A DNA stretch of 64,000 nucleotides from Ktedonobacteria bacterium (GCA_027459705.1 DAIDHM010000201.1:1-64000), one strand, 5' to 3'; numbered from the stretch's first letter, positions 39,230 to 50,140 are shown. Made by a program: numbers and translations. The notes: generated by a model from the sequence alone, not told the origin.

Positions 39230-40393
39230 TTGGGACAGAAAGTACATCCGATCGGCTTCCGGCTGGGGATCATCAAAGACTGGCAATCCCGCTGGTACGC
39301 TGATAAGAACTACAAAGATGTCCTGGCTGAGGATTTCGCGATTCGCGGAACGATCAATCGGGAACTGGCAAATGCGAGCGTGGCGCGCATTGAAATTGAA
39401 CGCGTCGCCGACTCGCAGATTACGGTGACGATCTTTACTGCGAAGCCAGGGGTAGTCATTGGCCCGAAAGGCGAGAAAGTGGACCGCTTGCGCGCATCGA
39501 TCGAGAAGATGATGAGCGTAAAGGTCGCCAAGAAGGTGCACCTGAAGATTCAGGAGATCCGCCAGCCTGAGTTGGATGCCTGCCTGGTTGGGCGGAGCAT
39601 CGCGGAACAACTGGAGAAGCGTGTTTCCTTCCGCCGGGCCATGAAACAGGCGGTCCAGAAGGCCATGCGATCAGGTGCGAAGGGCGTCAAGATCATTTGT
39701 TCTGGCCGGTTAGGCGGGGCGGAGATTGCGCGGACCGAGAAAGAGATCGAAGGGAGTGTACCGTTACATACGTTACGCGCCGATATCGATTTCGCTATCG
39801 TCGAGGCGCACACTACCTTCGGGACGATCGGGATCAAGGTCTATATTTATAAGGGTTTGGTGCTGTCGGATCGGCGCCGTGCGACTTCGCTGGCTGGCAT
39901 CACCGATGCCGCGCCCGATCGGTCGCGGGGTGGCGAACGGAGCGCTGGACGTGGCGGCGATCGTGGTGGTGACCGTGGCGGCGATCGCGGTGGTGACCGT
40001 GGCGGACGCGGCGGTGACCGTGGTGGATTTCGCGGCGGCGATCGCGGTGGTGACCGGACCCGCAGCGGTCCTCCAGGCGATCGCGGTGGGTTTCGCGGCC
40101 CACGTCCCCAAGGGGATCGCCCACCCCGTCCCATGGGGGATCGCCCACCCCGCCCAGCTGGCCCGATAAATCCAGCGGGTGGTCCGGTGCCGCCGATGGG
40201 GGATCGGCCTTCACGTCCCCAGCCAGTTAGTAGTTCTGAAGCTGATGGCAACCTGGCACAGCGGACAGGGCCAGTGGAGAGTGCTCCGCAGACCCCTACG
40301 GCACAGGTCGCGCCACCCCAGGTACGGGAACCTGAGACAACGCAAGCTCCACCACCACCGCGGGCAGTGGAACCAGAGACGACTCAAGAATAA
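39230..40393 (+). CDS. rpsC: 30S ribosomal protein S3 with long RGG/Pro-rich C-terminal extension
   Basis: [42 protein letters not shown] domain [16 protein letters not shown]; tail [30 protein letters not shown]. Confidence 0.95.
   Translation: MGQKVHPIGFRLGIIKDWQSRWYADKNYKDVLAEDFAIRGTINRELANASVARIEIERVADSQITVTIFTAKPGVVIGPKGEKVDRLRASIEKMMSVKVAKKVHLKIQEIRQPELDACLVGRSIAEQLEKRVSFRRAMKQAVQKAMRSGAKGVKIICSGRLGGAEIARTEKEIEGSVPLHTLRADIDFAIVEAHTTFGTIGIKVYIYKGLVLSDRRRATSLAGITDAAPDRSRGGERSAGRGGDRGGDRGGDRGGDRGGRGGDRGGFRGGDRGGDRTRSGPPGDRGGFRGPRPQGDRPPRPMGDRPPRPAGPINPAGGPVPPMGDRPSRPQPVSSSEADGNLAQRTGPVESAPQTPTAQVAPPQVREPETTQAPPPPRAVEPETTQE
39950..40058 (+). repeat. Intragenic tandem repeat encoding (G)DRGG in rpsC
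   Basis: Repeated GGCGATCGTGGTGGTGACCGTGGC units. Confidence 0.85.
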
Positions 40394-40492
40394 CCAACTA
40401 AGACCAAGAGGAATTCACCGGGGATAAGTGCCATTCGCGCAGACTATCCCCGGGGCGGCCCGGGGCCACCCGGAAGCCAGACGGAGAAAGAT

Positions 40493-40924
40493 ATGTTACT
40501 GTCACCTTCGCGAACGAAGTTTCGCAAACAACATCGCGGTCGCATGCGTGGCGAAGCGCACCGCGGCAATGAGATAGCATTCGGTGAATATGCATTACAG
40601 GCATTGGAACCGTGCTGGATGAGTTCGGCGCAAATTGAAGCCGCACGTAAAGCACTGAATCGATATATCAAACGTGGTGGCAAAGTATGGATTCGCGTCT
40701 TTCCGGATAAGCCGGTGACGGCGAAGCCCGCGGAGACGCGCATGGGTAGCGGTAAGGGCGCGCCAGACCACTGGGTGGCCGTGATTAAGCCCGGTCGTGT
40801 GCTGATGGAACTGGGGGGTGTGGCGCCTGAAATCGCTGAAGAAGCGATGCGGCTCGCCGCGCACAAGTTGCCCATCAGGACGAAATATATCGTCAAGACG
40901 GAGGCGGAGAGCGTTGAAGGGTAA
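40493..40924 (+). CDS. rplP: 50S ribosomal protein L16
   Basis: [89 protein letters not shown]. Confidence 0.97.
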   Translation: MLLSPSRTKFRKQHRGRMRGEAHRGNEIAFGEYALQALEPCWMSSAQIEAARKALNRYIKRGGKVWIRVFPDKPVTAKPAETRMGSGKGAPDHWVAVIKPGRVLMELGGVAPEIAEEAMRLAAHKLPIRTKYIVKTEAESVEG

Positions 40925-40957
40925 AAACCTTCCGCTGACCGAAGAGGAGCACACGAG

Positions 40958-41290
40958 ATGGGTGAACTGAATTCTCAAAAACGCCGGGAACGTCGCCGGA
41001 TCATTCGAGATATGACAATCGAACAAGCGCAGAAAGAACTCGCCGAGTTACGGCTGAATCTCTTCAACCTGCGCATGCAGGCGTCGCGCGGTGAAGTCAA
41101 GAATGTGCGCGAATTCGCGCGGACTCGCAAAGATATCGCGGCCATCCTGCACAAAATGCGCATGGCACAACTTGAAGCGCTCTATGGTGATGCCTTCGGC
41201 GAAGATGGAGATGAGATTGCCGAAGAAGCCGATGTCGCCGAACAGGACGATACCCCAGAGGCGCTCAACGAAGAAGAGGTTGAAAAATGA
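40958..41290 (+). CDS. rpmC: 50S ribosomal protein L29 with acidic C-terminal extension
   Basis: [50 protein letters not shown] then [29 protein letters not shown]. Confidence 0.92.
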   Translation: MGELNSQKRRERRRIIRDMTIEQAQKELAELRLNLFNLRMQASRGEVKNVREFARTRKDIAAILHKMRMAQLEALYGDAFGEDGDEIAEEADVAEQDDTPEALNEEEVEK

Positions 41291-41655
41291 CGAACACGAC
41301 TGGGTCCGCACCGGAAGCCTCCGGACCAGCAACGGCCTCGGCGCCCGGGCGACGGCAGACCAAGGTCGGTCGCGTGGTGAGCGATAAGATGCAGAAGACC
41401 ATTGTGGTGGCGGTGGAATCTCTTAAACGCCATCCGGTGTACAAGAAAAATTATCGGTGGACGAAACGCTTCAAGGCGCATGACGAAGAGAACATGGCGC
41501 ACATTGGCGATGTGGTGATGATTGAGGAGACGCGACCGCTCAGCAAAGAGAAGCGGTGGCAGTTGATCGAGATTATCTCGCGGGGCGATGGCGCGCCAGC
41601 TGTGGCGGAAGTTGCCGTAGCCGACGTGACCCGAGATGAAGGAAAGAAGCGATGA
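41287..41655 (+). CDS. rpsQ: 30S ribosomal protein S17 with N- and C-terminal extensions
   Basis: [72 protein letters not shown]. Confidence 0.95.
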   Translation: MTNTTGSAPEASGPATASAPGRRQTKVGRVVSDKMQKTIVVAVESLKRHPVYKKNYRWTKRFKAHDEENMAHIGDVVMIEETRPLSKEKRWQLIEIISRGDGAPAVAEVAVADVTRDEGKKR

Positions 41656-42020
41656 TTCAGCCACAATCGCGGCTGGTGGTGGCCGATAACACCGGCGCTC
41701 GCGAGATCATGTGCATCCGCATCCTAGGCGGTTCGGCAAAGCGTTGGGGTGAGGTCGGCGACATTATCAAGGCCTCCGTAAAGCATGCGATGCCGAATAG
41801 CGGCGTGAAGAAGGGCGAAGTCGTGAACGCGGTTATCGTCCGCATCACGAAAGAATATCGCCGCCCAGATGGTTCCTATATTCGCTTTGACGACAATGCT
41901 GCGGTCCTGTTGGGGGCGGGCAATAACCCACGGGGAACGCGTATCTTTGGGCCGGTCGCGCGCGAACTGCGCGATGGCGGCTTTATGAAGATCGTGTCGC
42001 TGGCGCCGGAGGTGTTATGA
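41652..42020 (+). CDS. rplN: 50S ribosomal protein L14
   Basis: [28 protein letters not shown]...FDDNAAVLL...[13 protein letters not shown]. Confidence 0.97.
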   Translation: MIQPQSRLVVADNTGAREIMCIRILGGSAKRWGEVGDIIKASVKHAMPNSGVKKGEVVNAVIVRITKEYRRPDGSYIRFDDNAAVLLGAGNNPRGTRIFGPVARELRDGGFMKIVSLAPEVL

Positions 42021-42412
42021 TGGCGACGAAGCAAACATTGACGCCGCATCATTTGGCAAAATTGCATGTACACACCGGGGATGAGGTCCTAATCCTTACC
42101 GGCAAAGATCGCAAGCAACGCGGTAAAGTCGTTCGGACCTTTCCGCGCAGCAATCGTGTCCTGGTGGAAGGTCGCAACATGGTAAAGCGGCACATGAAAC
42201 CAGACCAATCGACACGCCAGGGCGGTATTATCGAGAAACCGATGCCGATCCATGCGTCGAATGTCATGGTGATCTGTACGGAATGTGGTGAACCGACGCG
42301 TATAGGACATGATCGGGTGCCGCAGGGACAAGATCAAAAACTGCGTGTGCGACGCATCTGCAAACATTGCGGCAAAGCGATCCAGGAACAATCCAGGATT
42401 GTGAGGAGCTAA
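42017..42412 (+). CDS. rplX: 50S ribosomal protein L24
   Basis: [47 protein letters not shown]...[16 protein letters not shown]. Confidence 0.95.
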   Translation: MMATKQTLTPHHLAKLHVHTGDEVLILTGKDRKQRGKVVRTFPRSNRVLVEGRNMVKRHMKPDQSTRQGGIIEKPMPIHASNVMVICTECGEPTRIGHDRVPQGQDQKLRVRRICKHCGKAIQEQSRIVRS

Positions 42413-42416
42413 TCCG

Positions 42417-42974
42417 ATGGCGACGACTACGACGATGTCGCGGCTGCAAGAGCGATATGTGAACGAAGTCATTCCGGCCTTGCAGAAACAATTTGGATAT
42501 TCCAGCGCGATGCGGATCCCACGCCTGCACAAGGTTGTCATCAATATCGGGATGGGCGAAGCACGCGAAAACCAGAAAGCCCTCGAAAACGCGGTGCGTG
42601 ATCTGGGTGAGATTACCGGTCAGAAAGCCGTCATCACCAAGGCCAAGCGTTCGGTGGCGTCCTTCAAATTACGCGAAGGAATGCCGATCGGCTGCATGGT
42701 CACCCTGCGTGGCATTCGCATGTATACGTTCCTGGATAAGCTCTTCAATGTGGCGTTGCCGCGGGTACGAGACTTCCAGGGAGTCTCGGCGGATGCGTTT
42801 GATGGCCGTGGTAACTATTCGCTCGGTCTGCGGGAACAGATCATTTTCCCTGAGATCGAATATGAGAAGATTGATCGGGTGCGTGGGATGGAGATCACGA
42901 TTGTGACGACCGCGCGGACCGACGACGAGGGGCGCCAGTTGCTTCGACATCTGGGTATGCCGTTCAAGAAGTGA
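42417..42974 (+). CDS. rplE: 50S ribosomal protein L5
   Basis: [41 protein letters not shown]...[29 protein letters not shown]. Confidence 0.97.
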   Translation: MATTTTMSRLQERYVNEVIPALQKQFGYSSAMRIPRLHKVVINIGMGEARENQKALENAVRDLGEITGQKAVITKAKRSVASFKLREGMPIGCMVTLRGIRMYTFLDKLFNVALPRVRDFQGVSADAFDGRGNYSLGLREQIIFPEIEYEKIDRVRGMEITIVTTARTDDEGRQLLRHLGMPFKK

Positions 42975-42987
42975 TGGGAGGATCGCG

Positions 42988-43173
42988 ATGGCCAAGATCT
43001 CGATGATCGCGAAGTCCAAGATGAAGCCAAAATATGCGGTCCGACAGCATAATCGTTGTCAGCTATGCGGCCGCCCACGTGGATATATTCGACAGTTCGG
43101 TCTCTGCCGCATCTGCTTCCGGGAACGGGCGCTGCGCGGCGAGTTGCCGGGCGTCACGAAATCGAGTTGGTAG
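42988..43173 (+). CDS. rpsZ: 30S ribosomal protein S14 type Z (zinc form)
   Basis: [61 protein letters not shown]. Confidence 0.97.
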   Translation: MAKISMIAKSKMKPKYAVRQHNRCQLCGRPRGYIRQFGLCRICFRERALRGELPGVTKSSW

Positions 43174-43194
43174 GACGCGGAGGAGTCAAACACG

Positions 43195-43590
43195 ATGAAT
43201 ATGACCGATCCCGTCGCGGATATGTTGACGCGCATCCGCAATGCGGTGTTGGCCCGCCACACACGGGTAGCGATCCCTGCCTCGAATATGAAGCTCGCTT
43301 TGGCGCGCATTCTCAAAGAGGAAGGGTATATCAAGGATTATGAGGTCGTCAAAGATAATCCGCAGGGGACAATTCGCTTGACCCTGCGCTATGTCGACCG
43401 CAAGCCAGTGCTGACGCAATTGAAACGGGTCAGCAAGCCGGGATTACGGGTCTACACGGGTCGGGACGAAATCCCGCGTGTCCGTGGCGGACTGGGAATC
43501 TCGGTCATCTCGACGCCGCGCGGGTTGATGACGGGGCGTAAAGCATACCAGCTTGGCATGGGCGGCGAAGTGGTCTGCTACATCTGGTAA
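43195..43590 (+). CDS. rpsH: 30S ribosomal protein S8
   Basis: [44 protein letters not shown]...[33 protein letters not shown]. Confidence 0.97.
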   Translation: MNMTDPVADMLTRIRNAVLARHTRVAIPASNMKLALARILKEEGYIKDYEVVKDNPQGTIRLTLRYVDRKPVLTQLKRVSKPGLRVYTGRDEIPRVRGGLGISVISTPRGLMTGRKAYQLGMGGEVVCYIW

Positions 43591-43756
43591 AGGCCCAAGA
43601 CACCATGTAGCGCGCTATGGGACCGTAGCGAACATTCGGTGACGCGGCTACCTTTGTCGCGTCATTGAGTGGAGAAGCAGAAGGCGCCTTACCCACACAG
43701 GGAAAGCGCGTCCAGATCGCGGGAGTGTCGATGCGACACTTCAAAGGAGTGGAAGT

Positions 43757-44314
43757 ATGTCTCGGATTGGGAAGCGCCCAATCGAACTCCCCAAGGGAGT
43801 GCAGGTTGAGATCACACCGGAGAATTTTGTCACGGTGAAAGGTCCCAAGGGGACGCTACAGCGTCAACTTACCCCAGAATTGACGATTGTCCAGGATGCC
43901 GGCAAGTTGGAAGTCACGCGCCCGACAGATTCGCAGAAACATAAAGCGATGCACGGTTTGACGCGTACGTTGGTGGCGAACATGGTCACAGGCGTCACGA
44001 CGGGTTTCACCAAAGGGTTGGAGATCAGCGGGACGGGCTATAGGGTCGTCAAAGTGGGTGACAGCCTCATCTTCCAGGTAGGTTATTCGCATCCGGTTGA
44101 ATTTCCCCCGCCGGAAGGTATCACCTTTGCCATTGACGGCGCGACAAAATGTTCGGTTACGGGCATCGATAAAGAGCTAGTTGGTCAGGTCGCCGCACAG
44201 ATCCGCGGCATTCGCAAGCCCGAGCCGTACAAGGGCAAAGGCATTAAGTATGCCGGTGAGGTCATCCGCCGCAAAGCTGGTAAGGCCGGTAAGGTCGGCG
44301 GAAAGAAGAAGTAG
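43757..44314 (+). CDS. rplF: 50S ribosomal protein L6
   Basis: [34 protein letters not shown]...[20 protein letters not shown]. Confidence 0.97.
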   Translation: MSRIGKRPIELPKGVQVEITPENFVTVKGPKGTLQRQLTPELTIVQDAGKLEVTRPTDSQKHKAMHGLTRTLVANMVTGVTTGFTKGLEISGTGYRVVKVGDSLIFQVGYSHPVEFPPPEGITFAIDGATKCSVTGIDKELVGQVAAQIRGIRKPEPYKGKGIKYAGEVIRRKAGKAGKVGGKKK

Positions 44315-44318
44315 GGCT

Positions 44319-44741
44319 ATGATAAAAGAGTTTAACGCGAACAAGGCGCGCCAGCGGCGTCATCTACGCGTGCGCAAAAAGGTCTCGGGGACGACGAACC
44401 GCCCTCGCCTCTCGGTCTATCGCAGCGGCCGCCATATCTATGCACAGATCATCGATGATACGCTGGGGAGCACGCTGGTGGCAGCCTCATCGGTCGAGAG
44501 CGAATTGCGGAACGTGCTGGCAACGGCCCCAGCCGCGAGCGAAGGTGAGACACCCAAGGGCCTGGCCGGTCTCGAAACCAATCATAAGGTAGCTCAGGCG
44601 CGAGCCATTGGGCGGGTTATTGCTGAGCGCGCCCTGGCGCACGGCATCAAGCAAGTGGTCTTTGACCGCAGCGGTTATCTGTACCATGGCCGGATCGCCG
44701 CGTTGGCCACGGGCGCACGTGAAGGGGGGCTAGACTTCTAG
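44319..44741 (+). CDS. rplR: 50S ribosomal protein L18
   Basis: [44 protein letters not shown]...[34 protein letters not shown]. Confidence 0.96.
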   Translation: MIKEFNANKARQRRHLRVRKKVSGTTNRPRLSVYRSGRHIYAQIIDDTLGSTLVAASSVESELRNVLATAPAASEGETPKGLAGLETNHKVAQARAIGRVIAERALAHGIKQVVFDRSGYLYHGRIAALATGAREGGLDF

Positions 44742-45512
44742 ATGCCGCGTATTGATGCAAAGACTCTGAACCTGGAAGAGACCGTCATTAAGGTCTCACG
44801 CGTTGCCAAAGTGGTGAAAGGTGGCAAACGATTCAACTTCCGAGCGTTGGTCGTCGTTGGCGATAAGAACGGCCATGTGGGTATGGGCCTCGGGAAAGCC
44901 GCCGAGGTGCCCGATGCGATCCGTAAGGCGACGGAAGATGCGAAGAAACATCTGATCGCCGTGCCCATGGTTGGGATGACCATACCTTTTATGGTGATTC
45001 ACTCGTTCTCTGCTTCCGAAGTCATGCTCAAACCCGCCGCACCTGGTACTGGCATTATCGCGGGTGGCGCGGTCCGAGCGGTGGTCGAAGCTGCCGGCAT
45101 CCACGATGTCCTCTCGAAGTCGATCGGTCATAGCGAACTGAATACGGTCCAGGCAACGATTGGCGCACTGCGCGAATTGCGTTTGCCAGAGACCGAGGCC
45201 AGCCGACGCAATCGCTCGCTGGCCGAGCTGGTGGGTCCGAAGATGGCCGCGCGATACGCGGAAGCTTCGGCGCAACAACAACAGGCTATGCCGGAACTCG
45301 AGCGCTCCGAGCGTTCTGAACGTGGTGGAGATCGCCGCGGAGGGCGCAGTGATCGCAGTGGCGACCGACGTGGTGGGCGTGGTGGTGACCGCGGCGGCAA
45401 CCGCGGGGCTGGTCCTGTTGGTGCGCAAGGTGGTGGACCCCGTCCGCCAGCCGCCAGACCCGTCGGTGAGGCCAGCGCCACGAACGGCGCGACGCCTGCA
45501 CCCGAAGTCTGA
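44742..45512 (+). CDS. rpsE: 30S ribosomal protein S5 with RGG-rich C-terminal extension
   Basis: [59 protein letters not shown]; tail [31 protein letters not shown]. Confidence 0.96.
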   Translation: MPRIDAKTLNLEETVIKVSRVAKVVKGGKRFNFRALVVVGDKNGHVGMGLGKAAEVPDAIRKATEDAKKHLIAVPMVGMTIPFMVIHSFSASEVMLKPAAPGTGIIAGGAVRAVVEAAGIHDVLSKSIGHSELNTVQATIGALRELRLPETEASRRNRSLAELVGPKMAARYAEASAQQQQAMPELERSERSERGGDRRGGRSDRSGDRRGGRGGDRGGNRGAGPVGAQGGGPRPPAARPVGEASATNGATPAPEV

Positions 45513-45524
45513 GAAGATGCGGTG

Positions 45525-45561
45525 GTGGGGGATACGGCACAGTTATTGCCGTATCCCCCAC
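45525..45561 (+). terminator. Terminator-like hairpin between rpsE and rpmD
   Basis: Perfect 15-bp stem GTGGGGGATACGGCA / TGCCGTATCCCCCAC, loop CAGTTAT; no U-tract. Confidence 0.6.
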
Positions 45562-45676
45562 GGTACCGCGCATATTCACGCAAGCCCTATAGCCGACAGT
45601 GGCAACACATGGTACAATAGCGGAAAGTCCGACATCTTTGAGAACGTCCGGCTTGTCCGTAGAGGAGATACCTACG

Positions 45677-45874
45677 ATGGCGAAGCTTCGCATTACCTGG
45701 GTGCGTAGCGCGATCGGTCATGCTCAAGATCAGAAAGACACGATCCGCGCGCTCGGTCTGCGTCGACTCCATCATACTGTGGATCAACCGGACAATCCGA
45801 GTATCCGCGGTATGGTCTTTAAGGTAAAACATTTGCTTAAGGTCGAAGAGGTCGCGGAAGAGGTAGCGAAATGA
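45677..45874 (+). CDS. rpmD: 50S ribosomal protein L30
   Basis: [58 protein letters not shown]. Confidence 0.96.
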   Translation: MAKLRITWVRSAIGHAQDQKDTIRALGLRRLHHTVDQPDNPSIRGMVFKVKHLLKVEEVAEEVAK

Positions 45875-46377
45875 GATTATCTGACCTGAAAGCTCCGCCA
45901 GGGTCGCGTCATACCCATCGTCGGGTAGGTCGTGGCCATGGTTCTGGACGCGTCAAGACATCGGGTCGTGGCCAGAAAGGCCAGAAAGCTCGCACGGGCA
46001 GTTCCATCCCCGCCTATTTCGAAGGCGGTCAGATGCGTCTGTCTCGCCGCTTGCCTATTTTGCGTGGCTTTGTGAACTCATTCCGCAAAGAGTTCGCGAT
46101 TGTCAATCTTGGTGATCTCGAGGAAAACTGGGAAGGTGAGGGCGAGGTCAACGCAATCTCGTTGGCGGAGCAGGGGTTTATCACCATCCCCGAAGCGCGC
46201 GGATATCTCAAGATCCTGGGTGAAGGGGAACTGACCCGGCCCTTGACCATTCAAGCGCACAAATTTTCAGCCAGCGCGCGCGCCAAGATTACGGCTGCTG
46301 GTGGGACCATCATCGAGGTTCCCATGCCAACCACTGAGAAGACGAAACGCGGCAAACCATCACCATCTACTCCATAA
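45871..46377 (+). CDS. rplO: 50S ribosomal protein L15
   Basis: [41 protein letters not shown]...[18 protein letters not shown]. Confidence 0.97.
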   Translation: MRLSDLKAPPGSRHTHRRVGRGHGSGRVKTSGRGQKGQKARTGSSIPAYFEGGQMRLSRRLPILRGFVNSFRKEFAIVNLGDLEENWEGEGEVNAISLAEQGFITIPEARGYLKILGEGELTRPLTIQAHKFSASARAKITAAGGTIIEVPMPTTEKTKRGKPSPSTP

Positions 46378-46462
46378 TTGAAGTTGTGGCGCGAACATTA
46401 TCACCTTTGTTGCGCCTGGTTTCGCCACCAGGCGCGGACTGAAGCAAGGTAGGTCTCTGGTT

Positions 46463-47833
46463 ATGATGGACCGTCTGCGGAGCATCTGGACTACCCAGGA
46501 TCTCCGGAACAAAGTGCTGTATACGTTGGGCCTCTTGCTCATCGTGCGGCTCATCGCCCATGTCCCGGTACCGGGGATTGATCCGACCACGGTGCAGAAT
46601 GCACTGGGAAAGAATAATTCCCTCTCGCAGATCTTCGGACTGCTCTCCGTCTTCTCAGGCGGCTCCATCCAGAACTTCTCGATTGTGGCGTTGGGCGTCT
46701 ATCCTTATATCACCGCGTCGATCGTCATTCAATTGTTGCAACCCATCATTCCCGCGCTGAACAAGATGGCGCAAGAAGGAGAAGCGGGACGCAATCGTTT
46801 GGCGCAGATTACCCGATATATCACACTGCCACTCGCTTTCTTGCAAGGCCTGGGGCAGCTAGTGCTCTTCGCGAATATCGGGGCCGTCTCTTCGACGCAG
46901 TTCAATCTGTTGAATGGCGCCACCTTCGCGCCGACGCTGGCGACGTTGATGGTGTTGACGACCGGGGTACTGTTGCTGGTCTGGATCGGTGAATTGATTA
47001 CGGAGAATGGGGTCGGCAATGGCATTTCGCTGATCATCTTCGTCAACATCGTCGCCGCCATCCCCCAGAAGATTTCGCAATACCTGGTCAGCACTGGCTC
47101 AGGAACGACCGGTGGGGCAAGCTCATCGAACGGTGGGTTTTTAAGTCTGGTGATCGTTGGGGTCATTCTGGTTATCATGATGGTCCTGATCGTCTTTGTC
47201 ACACTCGCGCAGCGGCGCATTCCGGTGCAATATCCGACGAAATCCTTAATGGGCGGTCGGCGTGCCATGATGCAGACGCAGCAAGCGACGTACATTCCGA
47301 TCTCGGTCAACCAGGGCGGTATGATCCCGCTGATCTTCGCGCAGTCGTTGTTACTCTTCCCGGTTATTCTGGCGTCATACCTGGCGATCAGTTCCAATCC
47401 GGTCGTCTGGCTGCGTAATTTGTTCTCGTGGTTGCAGGTGCAATTGGATCCAACGAACTGGGTCTATCCGCTCTTGTTCGCGGGATTAGTCTTTGCCTTC
47501 ACCTATTTTTACGCCACCGTGCTGTGGGAACAGATGAATATGGCGGAGAACCTGCGGAAGCAAGGCGCCTTCATCGCGGGGGTGCGGCCCGGCAACGATA
47601 CCGCAAATTATATGGAAAAGGTGTTGTTGCGCGTCACCCTGGGTGGAGCGATTTTCCTGGCATTGGTGGCGGTTGTGCCCTTCATTCCCGGGTTGCCAAA
47701 AATTAGCGGCAATACCTCGGGAAACCTCATCAGCGCGGCCTCGCTCATCATCGTGGTGCAGGTGGCTTTGGACACGGTGAAGCAGGTGCAGGCGCAGATG
47801 GTGATGCGCAACTACTCGGGATTCTTGCGCTGA
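46463..47833 (+). CDS. secY: Preprotein translocase subunit SecY
   Basis: RNKVLYTLGLLLIVRLIAHVPVPGID, LGVYPYITASIVIQLL, RIPVQYPTKSLMGGR, FIAGVRPGNDTANYMEKVLLRVTLGGAIFLALVAVVPFI. Confidence 0.97.
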   Translation: MMDRLRSIWTTQDLRNKVLYTLGLLLIVRLIAHVPVPGIDPTTVQNALGKNNSLSQIFGLLSVFSGGSIQNFSIVALGVYPYITASIVIQLLQPIIPALNKMAQEGEAGRNRLAQITRYITLPLAFLQGLGQLVLFANIGAVSSTQFNLLNGATFAPTLATLMVLTTGVLLLVWIGELITENGVGNGISLIIFVNIVAAIPQKISQYLVSTGSGTTGGASSSNGGFLSLVIVGVILVIMMVLIVFVTLAQRRIPVQYPTKSLMGGRRAMMQTQQATYIPISVNQGGMIPLIFAQSLLLFPVILASYLAISSNPVVWLRNLFSWLQVQLDPTNWVYPLLFAGLVFAFTYFYATVLWEQMNMAENLRKQGAFIAGVRPGNDTANYMEKVLLRVTLGGAIFLALVAVVPFIPGLPKISGNTSGNLISAASLIIVVQVALDTVKQVQAQMVMRNYSGFLR

Positions 47834-47856
47834 ATTCCGAGCGTGTGGCGCGGAAC

Positions 47857-47881
47857 GGGCGAGGTCGACCAGACCTCGCCC
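47857..47881 (+). terminator. Terminator-like hairpin after secY
   Basis: Perfect 10-bp stem GGGCGAGGTC / GACCTCGCCC, loop GACCA. Confidence 0.55.
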
Positions 47882-48122
47882 TCTCGTGGTTATTCCCCCC
47901 AAGCGTGAGCTTGTGGGGAAGGTATGATCCTTCAGGGGTTGAGGGACGTACGTTCAGGGCGAGCTCGCACACCTGGCATTGCCATCGCGGCACCTCATCT
48001 TTCATTCAGAGCGACGCCTCACCAGAGTGGACTGGTGCGGTTGGCAGAGCGGCTGCCCACAGTGTCGTGGTCAGTCCAGAGAGCGCCTCAGGCTGTTTCG
48101 GGGCGCGGAGAGGAATCGCACG

Positions 48123-48785
48123 ATGAATCTGCTGCTCATCGGAGCACAGGGCTCCGGTAAGGGGACGCAGGCCAGCGTCCTGGTCAAACGGTTAGGCATT
48201 CAACATCTCTCGAGTGGGGACCTCTTTCGATCAGCGATCGATCAGGGGACACCTACCGGACTGGCGGTCAAGGATTTTATCGACCGTGGTGAACTCGTGC
48301 CGGACGCACTGACCATTCAATTGGTGGTAGATCAACTCAAGCTGCCAGAGTTCCAGCCAGGGGTGATCCTGGATGGGTTTCCGCGAACGCGCGACCAGGC
48401 GCGGGCATTAGATAAAGCTCTGGCAGAATTGGGACGCGGCATCGACCGTGCGATCTATCTGCATGTGCCCCGTGAGCAGTTGATGGACCGCCTGATGGGC
48501 CGCTACGTCTGTGTTGCTCATCAGCATGTCTATAACCTGAAGTCTAACCCGCCACAGGTAGCAGGGGTCTGTGACCTCGACGGCAGCGAACTCGTGCAAC
48601 GCAGCGATGATAAGCCGGAGAAGATCGAACGGCGTCTCCAGATTTTCTTCGAACAAACGATTCAAGTTGTGCACTACTATCGCGCGCAACATAAAGTTAT
48701 CGAGATAGATGGCAATCAGCCGATTGCCTCGGTCAGCACCGAGCTGTTACGTGGGCTGGGGGTGGCCGCCGAGGGGGCGGCCTGA
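48123..48785 (+). CDS. adk: Adenylate kinase
   Basis: MNLLLIGAQGSGKGTQASVLVKRLGIQHLSSGDLFRSAI, GVILDGFPRTRDQARALD. Confidence 0.95.
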   Translation: MNLLLIGAQGSGKGTQASVLVKRLGIQHLSSGDLFRSAIDQGTPTGLAVKDFIDRGELVPDALTIQLVVDQLKLPEFQPGVILDGFPRTRDQARALDKALAELGRGIDRAIYLHVPREQLMDRLMGRYVCVAHQHVYNLKSNPPQVAGVCDLDGSELVQRSDDKPEKIERRLQIFFEQTIQVVHYYRAQHKVIEIDGNQPIASVSTELLRGLGVAAEGAA

Positions 48786-48845
48786 GGCGCATGCGTACGG
48801 GCGGACAGGGGCCAGGCAATATCCTGGCCCTGGAGAAATGAAAAC

Positions 48846-49616
48846 ATGGCAATTCAATATAAATCACGGCGTGAGATTGGGAAGATGCATATTGCTGGCG
48901 CGCATGTCGCTGAAATTCTCCTCATCTTACGCGACGCGGTCAGGCCAGGGATAACGACCGGTGAACTGAATGCGATCGCGGAGGCGGAACTGGCGCGCCG
49001 GGGTGGCATTTCGTGCTTCAAGAACTATGTCATCAAGCGTAGCGATCCACCCTTTCCAGCGGTGATCTGCACCTCGGTCAATGATGAAGTGGTGCATGGA
49101 ATTCCAGGCAAGCGCGCCTTGAAGGAAGGAGATATTGTTTCGCTCGACTTCGGGGCAACTTTTGATGGTTGGGTCGGCGATAGTGGATTGACGGTACCAG
49201 TCGGCGAAATTTCCGCTTCGGCACGCCATCTGCTTGCAGTGACCGAGAAAGCACGTGAGCTCGGCATCGCGCAGGCGGTCGTGGGGAACCGCGTCCAGGA
49301 TATTGGTGCGGCGGTGCAGGCCTATGTGGAAGCGCAAGGGTGCAGCATCGTGCGGCACTACACCGGCCATGGGGTTGGCAAGCAGATGCACGAGGATCCC
49401 TTAATTCCCAATTATGTCGATCCTCAGATGGATAATCCGCGCTTACAACCTGGGATGGTCTTCGCAATTGAACCGATGGTCAATGCGGGACGTGCCGACA
49501 CGCGGGTATTGAAAGATAAATGGACGGTCGTGACGGCCGACCATAGCCTCTCGGCTTATTTCGAACACACGGTGGCGGTGACTGAACAAGGGCCGGAGAT
49601 CATGACGTTACCATGA
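48846..49616 (+). CDS. map: Type I methionine aminopeptidase
   Basis: CTSVNDEVVHGIPGKRALKEGDIVSLDFGATFDGWVGDSGLTVPVG, HYTGHGVGKQMHEDPLIPNY, FAIEPMVNAG. Confidence 0.96.
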   Translation: MAIQYKSRREIGKMHIAGAHVAEILLILRDAVRPGITTGELNAIAEAELARRGGISCFKNYVIKRSDPPFPAVICTSVNDEVVHGIPGKRALKEGDIVSLDFGATFDGWVGDSGLTVPVGEISASARHLLAVTEKARELGIAQAVVGNRVQDIGAAVQAYVEAQGCSIVRHYTGHGVGKQMHEDPLIPNYVDPQMDNPRLQPGMVFAIEPMVNAGRADTRVLKDKWTVVTADHSLSAYFEHTVAVTEQGPEIMTLP

Positions 49617-49706
49617 CCCGCGCGTGGGGTAGGCCTACCGCCGTCTGCTGTGGAGGTCATGTGGAATGCCCGCCACAGTGGGTTGTTGGCCATAATGTCG
49701 TACGGC

Positions 49707-49735
49707 TTGCGATTTGTCCAAAAATTGGATATACT
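49707..49735 (+). promoter_or_regulatory. Candidate internal promoter upstream of infA
   Basis: TTGCGA, 17-nt spacer, TATACT in an AT-rich stretch. Confidence 0.5.
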
Positions 49736-49909
49736 TTATAGTCAGCCCATCCCGCATGTCCACAACCACTTTTGCTCGCCTACGGGTCGCACGGAGCACT
49801 CAAGGCCAAGTGGCGCGAAGGGTAAGGGCGCCAAATATGACTTAGTCGGTCGCGGGGGTACGCTGGCAGTTCAACCACGGCGACCGCAAGAACACAAAGA
49901 AAGGACCCT

Positions 49910-50140
49910 ATGCCAAAGCGCGACGTCATTGAGGTTGAGGGCACGGTGATCGAAGCATTACCGAATGCCATGTTTCGGGTAGAGCTCTCCGGACAGAGCG
50001 GACATTTCGTGATGGCAACACTCGCCGGTAAGATTCGCATGAATTTTGTGCGTATCGTCCCTGGAGACAAAGTCAAACTGGAGCTCTCCCCCTATGACCT
50101 GTCGCGTGGACGTATTGTCTGGCGCAATCGCACCAGTTAA
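49910..50140 (+). CDS. infA: Translation initiation factor IF-1
   Basis: [73 protein letters not shown]. Confidence 0.97.
   Translation: MPKRDVIEVEGTVIEALPNAMFRVELSGQSGHFVMATLAGKIRMNFVRIVPGDKVKLELSPYDLSRGRIVWRNRTS

Noticed and set aside
39950-40058. Short repeats resembling a CRISPR or satellite array
   Set aside because: In-frame codon-level repeat encoding GDRGG in rpsC; no spacers.
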